Positions 1 to 51,100 of a DNA stretch of 64,000 nt are shown here, piece after piece. The DNA comes from Pogonophryne albipinna. Taxonomy: Eukaryota > Chordata > Actinopteri > Perciformes > Artedidraconidae. The stretch's first letter is position 1. The number at the start of each line of letters is the position of its first letter. The stretch spans positions 83,901-147,900 of the forward strand of contig JAPTMU010000091.1 of assembly GCA_028583405.1 (NCBI GenBank), given 5' to 3'. A program made the position numbers and the translations under genes. Under the pieces are notes generated by a model. That model was not told where the DNA came from and ran no database searches. It saw nothing but the letters and a program-made list of their open reading frames with translations.

Positions 1-70
1 TACTAATACACTCTAAACCTGTGTACAAATACACACTAAACCTGTGTACAACTACCCCAAGAACTGCATC
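1..70. repeat. ~42-bp tandem repeat fragment
   Basis: Units of the form ACTAATACAC..AAACCTGTGTAC..CTGCAT, the same family as 3,745-4,050. The array is cut by the window edge. Confidence 0.7.
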
Positions 71-411
71 CTGACTGAAATGAAACCAGACGACAGCACA
101 AAGTTAGTTCTCCTTGTTTATTGTGTTGGTCTGTTCATATCTTGAAAGAGATTATATACACGATGAGTACAGAAGAGTTCTCCAGAAGACAAAGAGAAAG
201 CGACCGTGAGAAAGACGTGGAAGCTGTGCTGTCTAACGCAAGAGGAGCGCTCTCTGGTCTGAGGAGCAGAGTCTCCAGAAGACAGGAAGCGTCTCAAACA
301 ATATCACACTACCCCATTTAAACACACGCTACAATCGCAGTTTGATTACAATAATTTAGCAGATTTTTTTGATTATTCTATGAAAAGATTCCCCGGAGAT
401 GCCCGTAGAGA

Positions 412-548
412 AGAGTGAAAAAAAACACCTTTTATTTTATCACAATCAATGGATATTTAGCAGACAGCTTGGCATCGCACTGCTCTCTCTCTCACACACA
501 AACTACCTGAAGTAAAGAAGGGGAAGTAGAAAGGGTTAGAAACACCAC
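412..548 (-). other. itm2b: probable itm2b 3' UTR with polyadenylation signals
   Basis: On the minus strand an AATAAA lies at 436-431, about 112 bases after the stop codon. A second lies at 122-117, so a longer 3' UTR is possible. No coding sequence is visible from 1 to 548. Bases 1-70 are a piece of the ~42-bp repeat also seen at 3,745-4,050. Confidence 0.5.
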
Positions 549-41528
<40,980 letters not shown>

Positions 41529-41715
41529 CCTGGAAGTAACACGTGCAAAGTCCAACGATAAAAAAAGCCTTAAAAACCCGTAAAAAGAACAAAAAGATGC
41601 GCTCCGAAGTGAAGAACTTCACTCTCCGGCCAAAGTCTGATCTGTTGTGATAACAGTCAAGCTGCGCACTGGCCCACTGCGCAGCTTGACGGTTGGCTTT
41701 CAGAATAAAAGCATA
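41529..41715 (-). promoter_or_regulatory. itm2b: probable itm2b 5' UTR and core promoter
   Basis: The 187 bp upstream of the itm2b ATG are unique sequence before the minisatellite starts. They contain a perfect 13-bp inverted repeat (arms 41656-41668 and 41678-41690, 9-nt spacer). Its arms carry TGCGCA half-sites resembling an NRF1 palindrome. No TATA box is placed with confidence. Promoter function is inferred from position only. Confidence 0.45.
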
Positions 41716-41717
41716 AT

Positions 41718-43104
41718 AGTAAAAGTAGAAGTACTCAGGTCTTGTACTTGAGTAAAAGTAGAAGTACTCAGATCTTGTAGTAAAAGTAGAAGTACTCAGA
41801 TCTTGTACTTGAGTAAAAGTAGAAGTACTCAGATCTTGTAGTAAAAGTAGAAGTACTCAGATCTTGTACTTGAGTAAAAGTAGAAGTACTCAGATCTTGT
41901 AGTAAAAGTAGAAGTACTCAGGTCTTGTACTTGAGTAGAATCTTGTAGTAAAAGTAGAAGTACTCAAATCTTGTAGTAAAAGTAGAAGTACTCAAATCTT
42001 GTTGTAAAAGTAGAAGTACTCAGATCTTGTACTTGAGTAAAAGTAGAAATTCTCAGATCTTGTGCTTGAGTAAAAGTAGAAGTACTCAGATCTTGTAGTA
42101 AAGGTAGAAGTACTCAGGTATTGTACTTGAGTAAAAGTAGAAGTACTCAGATCTTGTAGTAAAGGTAGAAGTACTCAGGTCTTGTACTTGAGTAAAAGTA
42201 GTGTACTCAGGTCTTGTAGTAAAAGTAGAAGTACTCAGATCTTGTACTTGAGTAAAAGTAGAAGTACTCAGATCTTGTAGTAAAAGTAGAAGTACTCAGA
42301 TCTTGTAGTAAAAGTAGAAGTAAGATCTTGTAGTAAAAGTAGAAGTACTCAGGTCTTGTACTTGAGTAAATATAGAAGTACTCAGATCTTGTAGTAAAGG
42401 TAGAAGTACTCAGGTCTTGTTCTTGAGTAAAAGTAGAAGTACTCAGATCTTGTACTTGAGTAAATATAGAAGTACTCAGATCTTGTAGTAAAAGTAGAAG
42501 TACTCAGATCTTGTAGTAAAAGTAGAAGTAAGATCTTGTAGTAAAAGTAGAAGTACTCAGATCTTGTAGTAAAAGTAGAAGTACTCAGATCTTGTAGTAA
42601 AAGTAGAAGTACTCAGATCTTGTAGTAAAAGTAGAAGTACTCAGATCTTGTAGTAAAAGTAGAAGTAAGATCTTGTAGTAAAAGTAGAAGTACTCAGATC
42701 TTGTAGTAAAAGTAGAAGTACTCAGATCTTGTAGTAAAAGTAGAAGTACTCAGATCTTGTAGTAAAAGTAGAAGTACTCAGATCTTGTAGTAAAAGTAGA
42801 AGTACTCAGATCTTGTAGTAAAAGTAGAAGTACTCAGATCTTGTAGTAAAAGTAGAAGTACTCAGATCTTGTAGTAAAAGTAGAAGTAAGATCTTGTAGT
42901 AAAAGTAGAAGTACTCAGATCTTGTAGTAAAAGTAGAAGTACTCAGATCTTGTAGTAAAAGTAGAAGTAAGATCTTGTAGTAAAAGTAGAAGTACTCAGA
43001 TCTTGTAGTAAAAGTAGAAGTACTCAGATCTTGTAGTAAAAGTAGAAGTACTCAGATCTTGTAGTAAAAGTAGAAGTACTCAGATCTTGTAGTAAAAGTA
43101 GAGT
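41718..43104. repeat. 22/28-bp minisatellite, array 2 (upstream of itm2b)
   Basis: Same family as 37,369-40,940. The left part includes units with GTACTTGAGTAAAAGTAGAA (33 bp); the right part is almost pure 28-bp units, with a shorter variant (GAAGTAAGATC) recurring every few units. It begins 190 bp upstream of the itm2b start codon. Confidence 0.96.
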
Positions 43105-43373
43105 ACGCATGGCACAAAGCGAGGGCCGGTCGACCCGCTAACTGACAAAGCCCTGGACAGAGCGATGGATGAAGATTATCAACAAAAAAGTCCGGATTTT
43201 CTGACTTTTTCACTAAAAAAGTAATAATTCTCAGATTCATGATTTCTCTTCTGAGAGTTAAATGATTGGTTGTTGTGTAACCGTCTCCACGTCATCAGAC
43301 GTAACATGTAGTGACCCCAGCTGGAAAGGACAGAAGATGTGCAAAACCTCAGATCTCTCAAAATGCTCTCAGG

Positions 43374-43476
43374 TGTACCTGGAAGCCTCCCGGCAGCGAG
43401 GGCGTCTCCCGGCACGTGTCCGTTCACCCCATTGGTCGGCAGGTTGGCCATGTGACCCAGCCTTCCGCTGCGCATC
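43374..43476 (-). pseudogene. med4: isolated exon of med4 (Mediator subunit 4)
   Basis: Minus strand reads [34 protein letters not shown] and then CTTCCAG followed by GTACAC, a donor at the expected place. It matches the [24 protein letters not shown] segment of MED4 (Mediator middle module). The next exon (starting DVLAPQ in human) is not found in the 270 bp before the minisatellite or elsewhere nearby, and no upstream med4 exon was recognised. The intron donor is retained, so it is not a retrocopy. The upstream side has an in-frame TAA instead of an acceptor. Likely a fragment or a rearranged piece of the neighbouring med4 gene. Confidence 0.75.
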
Positions 43477-43685
43477 TCCAGTTACTAATGTACGTATTTG
43501 TGTATTTTCAATGCAGTGTTTTATATTTATCCTTGACATTTTTTTTAAATAAAGTTCTCTAAAAAAGCAAAAGGACATTTCTTTTTGAAACCTTCTGAAC
43601 TTCAATTGAAGTGCAACAACAGCAGAGGAAGACAGCACGAGTGTTGGAAACTACAGGAAGTAAATCCAAACAGACATTTAAGTTT

Positions 43686-43810
43686 GAACTCTTTATTTAA
43701 AAAAGATATTGACATTATATACAGCATGTTATTGTGTCCAGTGTTATGGGAGGGAGTCCAGCCCCTCCTCGGGGCTCCCCCTGACCGTGTAGTGGTTCAG
43801 GACCTTCACA
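43686..43810 (-). other. possible terminal exon of an unidentified minus-strand gene
   Basis: A pyrimidine-rich stretch and AAG precede a frame reading VLNHYTVRGSPEEGLDSLP and TAA (43744-43746). About 50 bp further on is an AATAAA (minus strand, about 43,692-43,697). This has the layout of a last exon with a short 3' UTR, but I do not recognise the protein and no connecting exon is certain. Confidence 0.3.
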
Positions 43811-43906
43811 ATCGGAAAGAGACAAAACACAGACAGTTACACATTTGACCTACAGTTGTTTTCTTAGCGTTCAGACGGACAGAGACATCTTGCTGGTTTC
43901 TCTGAA

Positions 43907-44058
43907 TGCAGTGTTGTAGGAGAGAAAAGAAGACGGACGAGGACCCCGAGGCCATCTGCTCCATGTGCCTCGCCCTCACCGCGGCTCAGGTACACTGTCC
44001 TACAACACTGCGTCCGTCTGTGGGCATGCAGGAGCATCCCCTGCAGCTCCTGGACAGC
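43907..44058. other. coding-like segment, strand and identity uncertain
   Basis: Plus strand from 43,911 reads TDEDPEAICSMCLALTAAQ, ending at CAG followed by GTACAC. The minus strand reads VQELQGMLLHAHRRTQ after a TTTCAG. GC-rich third positions suggest former coding sequence, and the ICSMC pair could be part of a zinc finger. A 14-bp inverted repeat (GCAGTGTTGTAGGA) brackets the plus-strand reading. Confidence 0.25.
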
Positions 44059-44114
44059 TGAAAGGATCAAGAGATTGGGACATGAAGAGAAGCTGCACTT
44101 CACTTGCAGCATCC

Positions 44115-45790
44115 TGACATAATCAGAGTACTATTTCTGCTGGGGGGAATTGGGTTTCGTGACTGTTACATTGTTTTATGTATTCATACAAAGGGACAAA
44201 GTTAAAGTAACAATGTGCATTAAAAAGACAATTATCATTAAAAAAAGTATTTTTACAAAAAGGAAGTTGAAGTAAAAAGGTTTAATGAAGATACGAAATG
44301 TCAACATTTATAAAACACAAGTTAAAGCAAAAATAGTCACACTGTGCTACAATACATAACAGGTGTATTACCAATAATTGTATTAATGAAAGTATTTACC
44401 TTTATGGCAGCTTGAGATGTCTACTTCCTGTTTCGTTGCATTTCTTTCATTTCTCCCGGGTTCATAGTTTCCATCAGGAGTCTGATGATGACAGAAAACT
44501 ATTCACACAAGTGCCAAGTGGTTTGAAAACTAAACAACTTGTGTTAATGTACCAGTCATCGTGCCATTGTTATACTGACAATACATTCATCCTTAATGAA
44601 CCCTACACGGTCAAAGAAAAGTGGCATAGCAGGTCAAAAAGGTAGTAAAGTGCAAACACAGCTGGTTTGGTGTCCATACACAGATCCTGTTTAACATGGC
44701 CAACATGAGACATCCCTATTTAACGATGCAATCAATAAAGCAGAGTTGTTTTTGTGCAAACAGGATTGGCTGATGTCTAAAGTTCCTCAAAGCAATCAGA
44801 GATTTGTTTGAGCGCTAACTTTTGAACTCTAAAATCAAAGCGTGCCTTGAAGCAGACAGGTTGGAGTCTCTGTACGGGACAACGCGTGTCTGTTTGCCTT
44901 CATCCCCACGGCACGGATCATTACCCAGAGACAAAGGACACGGTTGATGCTGATGCCTAAAGATGTATACAGTAAGACAGCATAGAAATAATATACAGGT
45001 CAGCAACATTTTCAGTTATCTTCCTTCAAACGATTGCTTTGGTTTTCTTTTACCTTTCTGAACCATCCAGATCCACAAGGTGCAATGTTTCATATTAAAC
45101 CTTGCCTTAACCAGGCAGGTCCCATTGATCTGTGTCAGCAAGTAGGTTCCACACGAAACACAACAGAAAACAATACATCACATTTACATACCTCCACATC
45201 TACAAGTACCAACAGCATCAAAGAGCATTGCACCTACGCCAGCTTGAAAGCTTGATTTTGAAACAACCGAGTCAGCTCTGAAACAAAAGAAAGCCCCAAT
45301 ACGACCTCACGCTTCGTGCGCCTTAGAAAGCAGACTTCAGACAAAACCAGTCATATTTCAGGGCCAATGTATAGTCATGAAAAACAGCATAAACTCATCA
45401 AAATCCAATCAGATCTGTTTTGATAGAAATTGAACGATATCGGATTATTTTGTCCCCTTCACAAAAACACAATCCAACATGTTCTAAAGCCTTACTGAAT
45501 GAAATCTGAAAACATAAGTAAAAGCATTTGAAAGTCACATGAAGTGCTGAAACACTGAGAGCCGTTTAAAGGCATTGGAAGCGAGTAAACAAAGTGCAAT
45601 CCAGTCGTCCTTCTTAGCTTCTGTCCTCACTGGGAGAAATAATGTGTTATCATTATACTACCGTTATGGATTCATAACCCTGAAGCAAGTGTTCATACAT
45701 GTGCAACATAACGCCATCAAAGGTGTGGTCATGTCCTTGTTAACACTTCACTTTGTGTAAACTCAAAATGTTGTATTGTGACGACCCCTG
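44115..45790. other. intergenic sequence, no gene recognised
   Basis: AT-rich unique-looking sequence. Short frames only, without family motifs. Confidence 0.5.
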
Positions 45791-45804
45791 CTTTACTCTC
45801 TGCT

Positions 45805-45806
<2 letters not shown>

Positions 45807-45867
<61 letters not shown>
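45807..45867. repeat. (GT)n microsatellite
   Basis: About 30 GT dinucleotides. Confidence 0.97.
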
Positions 45868-45868
<1 letters not shown>

Positions 45869-46024
45869 TCTTTCACGATCTCCCTTCCTCCCTATCAGCA
45901 CTGATTGAGGGCACCGGTACCTGAGCAGTGAAAGGCCCGAGCCAGAGTGTCTCTCTGCTGAGGATCGGTTTGGCATTCAACACCTTGCACCACACCATGT
46001 TCACACACCCACCAGTGTTCATTT

Positions 46025-46810
46025 CCATCAATCAATCAATGTTTATTTATATAGCCCAATATCACAAATGTTACATTAGTCTCAGTGGACTTCACAGTGT
46101 GTACAGAATATCAGTATGACAATACGACACCCTCTGTCCTTAGACCCTCTGTCCTTGGACCCTCTGTCCTTGGACCCTCTGTCCTTGGACCCTCTGTCCT
46201 TGGACCCTCACATCGTACAAGGAAACACTTCCGGAGAAAACTCACAGTTTAAAGGGAACATGGGAGAAACCTCAGGGAGAGCAACAGAGGAGGGATCCCT
46301 CTCCCAGGACAGACAGACGTGCAATAGATGCCGTGTGTAAATTGAAAAGATAATACATTTGCAACATAGGTAGTCCAAATGTTTGGAAATGCATGTGTGT
46401 ATAATAAGAAGATGAATCCACGAGGATATCCATCCAGGACCTATGATCCAGGACCACAGCCACGACTCAAGATCCAGGGCTCGTGATCCAGGACACAGGA
46501 CCGCAGGATCATCCATGACTCCGGATCCCAGCGTATATAGACACCAAAAAGAAAGAGATTTGGGGAAGCTGGGTTAATCGGAACATGAGAGTACACAGGT
46601 ATAGACAGAGAGAAGGAAGAAGTAAGATGTCCCCCGACAAACTAAGCCTATCAGCAAAACTAGGGGCTGAATCTAATCAGCCCTAACTATAAGCTTTATC
46701 AAAAAGGAAGGTCTTAAGCGCACTCTTAAAAACGGATAGGGTGTCTGCCGCCCGAACACAAACTGGAAGCTGATTCCACAGATGTGGAGCTTGATAAGAA
46801 CATTTCCACT
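46025..46810. mobile_element. dispersed fish repeat beginning ATCAATCAATGTTTATTTAT
   Basis: Starts ATCAATCAATGTTTATTTAT followed by ATAGCCCAATATCACAAATG, a very common dispersed sequence in percomorph fish. Later text includes AGGTCTTAAGCGCACTCTTA and CCGCCCGAACACAAACTGG. It has an internal 15-bp tandem (GACCCTCTGTCCTTG, 5 copies, about 46,128-46,208). No coding frame; class not assigned. Confidence 0.65.
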
Positions 46811-48195
46811 CAAACTATGAAGGACTCAAATGTGACTAAAACTAACAACCATTTTCTAAATCAAAAATAGCTGCCAAAATGAACAGCCACACCCACTGAT
46901 CTCACTGATTAGCACGTCCCATTGGGGTGGCTCTTGTGCTAACGTTGAGGCATCATAATGAACATCTGGCTGAGTTTCCAAACAGCCATCTGATGGGCAG
47001 AGAACACACTTTGGGGTTATAAGAGGCTTTACCTGGTAGAGGAGCTGATGTGAGAGAGACACAGTGATTCAACGTGAGACTCACACACCTGAGTTTAAGT
47101 AGCTGCTGATCAGACAGCTGATAGAGCACCTGATCAGACACTCAGATGGAGATGTCATGCAGCCATTGGGACACTAGAGGGAGCCAAACAGGTGGACATT
47201 GCAGCCTGTCCTCCTCCAAAAGAGGTTGATTGTTCAGCAGCTTATCACAACCTAGTTGAGCACCTCTAGTGGTCGTGTGGATACATTCTTAATATCACAG
47301 CTGTTCTTCACCTGGTGATGTTCTCTGCAGAGGTGAAGCCCCAAACAGGAACCTTCCAGAAGCATCGGCTCTGAAGCATCACCTGTGCACTGCAGCGGCT
47401 TCACGTAGCTCTCCACCAGCGTGCTCTGGAAGAAGTGCTGCGTGAGCTGGTGGAGAGGGTGCAGCTCCTGGCCGCTGTAGCAGCTGGTGCCCCCCTCGTT
47501 CCAACTCGTGAGCCCTCCAACAGGAACACCTGGAAGAAGCTCCCCCTCGCAGAGGAGCCTGCAACATGACACACAAACGTCAGGATTTTACACCCAGGGA
47601 GAAAAAGTGTAGAACTCTTAGACCACGCTGCCTCACCCGGGATGAGCCTGTGGAGGTGCAGGTGGAAGGAGTGCAGGGCCGTGGAGCCGCGGGCACAGCG
47701 GTACACGGGCAGAGATACCCCCCCCCCCCGGGCAGCTGTCCCGTCCTGGTGTACAGGCGGACACCAGCAGGACCCTGAAGACGAGAGGCTCTGATTATTC
47801 ACTGTTTTATCTGAACACATGTTGAGCATTCTTGTTTCACTTTTTTAATCTATTTTTCTTTTTGTATTTACTTTGTAATATTTACTTGCACTATATTTTT
47901 CTGTGTTATTGTGTTGCTCTGTTGGAGAAGCCTGTGACCTCAGATTTCCATCGACATAACTACTCTGTAGCTATGCTCGTATGACAAATAAAGAACCTTG
48001 AATTGTTTCATGTCAGAGCTGTACCCGAATGCAGGGGATGTGTTGCCTCTGGGTCTCCAGGGTCTCCTCCATGCGGCTCCTCTCCAGCAGGGGGGTGTTC
48101 GTGCCATCAGTGGCCCCCATGAACGCCTGCACCGTCTCTCCAAGGAGACGCTCGCTCTCCTGCGCTACCGGCTTAGTGGATGTTTGGAGGATGCC

Positions 48196-51100
48196 TCAGA
48201 GAAGGTGGGACCCGTTGGACCTTCTCTCTCCTCTATACAGTGTGACCATGAGAGAAGGTGGGACCCGTTGGACCTTCTCTCTCTTCTATACAGTGTGACC
48301 GAGAGAGAAGGTGGGACCCGTTGGACCTTCTCTCTCCTCTATACAGTGTGACCGTGAGAGAAGGTGGGACCCGTTGGACCTTCTCTCTCTTCTATACAGT
48401 GTGACCGATGAGAGAAAGGTGGGACCCGTTGGACCTTCTCTCTCTTCTATACAGTGTGACCGTGAGAGAAGGTGGGACCCGTTGGACCTTCTCTCTCCTC
48501 TATACAGTGTGACCGTGAGAGAAGGTGGGACCCGTTGGACCTTCTCTCTCCTCTATACAGTGTGACCGTGAGAGAAGGTGGGACCCGTTGGACCTTCTCT
48601 CTCCTCTATACAGTGTGACCGTGAGAGAAGGTGGGACCCGTTGGACCTTCTCTCTCCTCTATACAGTGTGACCGTGAGAGAAGGTGGGACCCGTTGGACC
48701 TTCTCTCTCCTCTATACAGTGTGACCGTGAGAGAAGGTGGGACCCGTTGGACCTTCTCTCTCCTCTATACAGTGTGACCGTGAGAGAAGGTGGGACCCGT
48801 TGGACCTTCTCTCTCTTCTATACAGTGTGACCGTGAGAGAAGGTGGGACCCGTTGGACCTTCTCTCTCCTTCTATACAGTGTGACCGTGAGAGAAGGTGG
48901 GACCCGTTGGACCTTCTCTCTCCTCTATACAGTGTGACCGTGAGAGAAGGTGGGACCCGTTGGACCTTCTCTCTCCTCTATACAGTGTGACCGTGAGAGA
49001 AGGTGGGACCCGTTGGACCTTCTCTCTCCTTCTATACAGTGTGACCGTGAGAGAAGGTGGGAACCCGTTGGACCTTCTCTCCTCATACAGTGGACCGTGA
49101 GGAAGGGACTGGATCTTCTCTCTCTATACAGGTGTGACCGTGAGAGAGGTGGGACCCGTTGGACCTTCTCTACTCCTCTATCCAGTGTGACCGTGAGAGA
49201 AGGTGGAACCCGTTGGACCTTCTCTCCTCCTCTATACAGTGTGGACCGTGAGAGAAGGTGGGGACCCGTTGGAATTCTCTCTCCTCTATACAGTGTGACC
49301 GTGAGAGAGGTGGGACCCGTTGGACCTTCTCTCTCTTTCTATACAGTGTGACCGGTGAGAGGAAGGTGGGACCCGTATGGACCATCTCTCTCCTTCTATA
49401 CAGTGGTGACCGTGAGAGAAGGTGGGACCCTGTTGGACCTTCTCTCTCCTTCTATACAGTGGTGACCGATGAGAGAAGGTGGGACCCGTTGGGACCTTCC
49501 TCTCTCTTCTATACAGTGTGACCGTGAGAGAAGGTGGGACCCGTTGGACCTTCTCTCTCCTCTATACAGTGTGACCGTGAGAGAAGGTGGGACCCGTTGG
49601 ACCTTCTCTCTCTTCTATACAGTGTGACCGTGAGAGAAGGTGGGACCCGTTGGACCTTCTCTCTCCTCTATACAGTGTGACCGTGAGAGAAGGTGGGACC
49701 CGTTGGACCTTCTCTCTCCTCTATACAGTGTGACCGTGAGAGAAGGTGGGACCCGTTGGACCTTCTCTCTCTTCTATACAGTGTGACCGTGAGAGAAGGT
49801 GGGACCCGTTGGACCTTCTCTCTCCTCTATACAGTGTGACCGTGAGAGAAGGTGGGACCCGTTGGACCTTCTCTCTCTTCTATACAGTGTGACCGTGAGA
49901 GAAGGTGGGACCCGTTGGACCTTCTCTCTCCTCTATACAGTGTGACCGTGAGAGAAGGTGGGACCCGTTGGACCTTCTCTCTCCTCTATACAGTGTGACC
50001 GTGAGAGAAGGTGGGACCCGTTGGACCTTCTCTCTCCTCTATACAGTGTGACCGTGAGAGAAGGTGGGACCCCGTTGGACCTTCTCTCTCTCTATACAGT
50101 GTGACCGTGAGAGAAGGTGGGGACCCGTTGGACCTTCTCTCTCTTCTATACAGTGTGACCGTGAGAGAAGGTGGGACCCCGTTGGACCTTCTCTCTCTTC
50201 TATACAGTGTGACCGTGAGAGAAGGTGGGGACCCGTTGGACGCTTCTCTCTCTTCGATACAGTGTGACCGTGAGAGAAGGTGGGACCCGTTGGACCTTCT
50301 CTCTCCTTCTATACAGTGTGACCGTGAGAGAAGGTGGACCCGTTGGACCTTCTCTCTCTTCTATACAGTGTGACCAGGAGAGAAGGTGGGACCCGTTGGA
50401 CCTTCTCTCTCCTCTATACAGTGTGACCGTGAGAGAAGGTGGACCCGTTGGACCTTCTCTCTCTTCTATACAGTGTGGACCGTGAGAGAAGGTGGGACCC
50501 GTTGGACCTTCTCTTCTCCTTCTATACAGTGTGACCGTGAGAGAAGGTGGGACCCGTTGGACCCTTCTCTCTCTCTATACAGTGTGACCGTGAGAGAAGG
50601 TGGGACCCGTTTGGAGCCTTCTCTCTCGCTCTATACAGTGTGACCGTGAGAGAAGGTGGGACCCGTTGGACCTTCTCTCATCCTCTATACAGTGTGACCG
50701 TGAGAGAAGGTGGGACCCGTTGACCTTCTCTCTCTCTATACAGTGTGACCGTGAGAGAAGGTGGGACCCGTTGGACCTTCTCTCGCCTCTATACAGTGTG
50801 ACCGTGAGAGAAGGTGGACCCGTTGGACCTTCTCTCTCCTCTATACAGTGTGACCGTGAGAGAAGGTGGGACCCGTTGGACCTTCTCTCTCCTCTATACA
50901 GTGTGACCGTGAGAGAAGGTGGGACCCGTTGGACCTTCTCTCTCCTCTATACAGTGTGACCGTGGAGAGAAGGTGGGACCCGTTGGACCTTCTCTCTCCT
51001 CTATACAGTGTGACCGTGAGAGAAGGTGGGACCCCGTTGGACCTTCTCTCTCCTCTATACAGTGTGACCGTGAGAGAAGGTGGGACCCGTTGGACACTTC

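Noticed and set aside
121..321. 66-residue plus-strand frame (RRQRESDREKDVEAVL)
   Set aside because: No family recognised and it lies antisense beyond the itm2b stop, in probable 3' UTR or flanking sequence.
43585..43848. 87-residue plus-strand frame ending near 43,848
   Set aside because: The opposite strand shows a stop, short tail and AATAAA layout of a terminal exon, which explains the region better; neither is certain.
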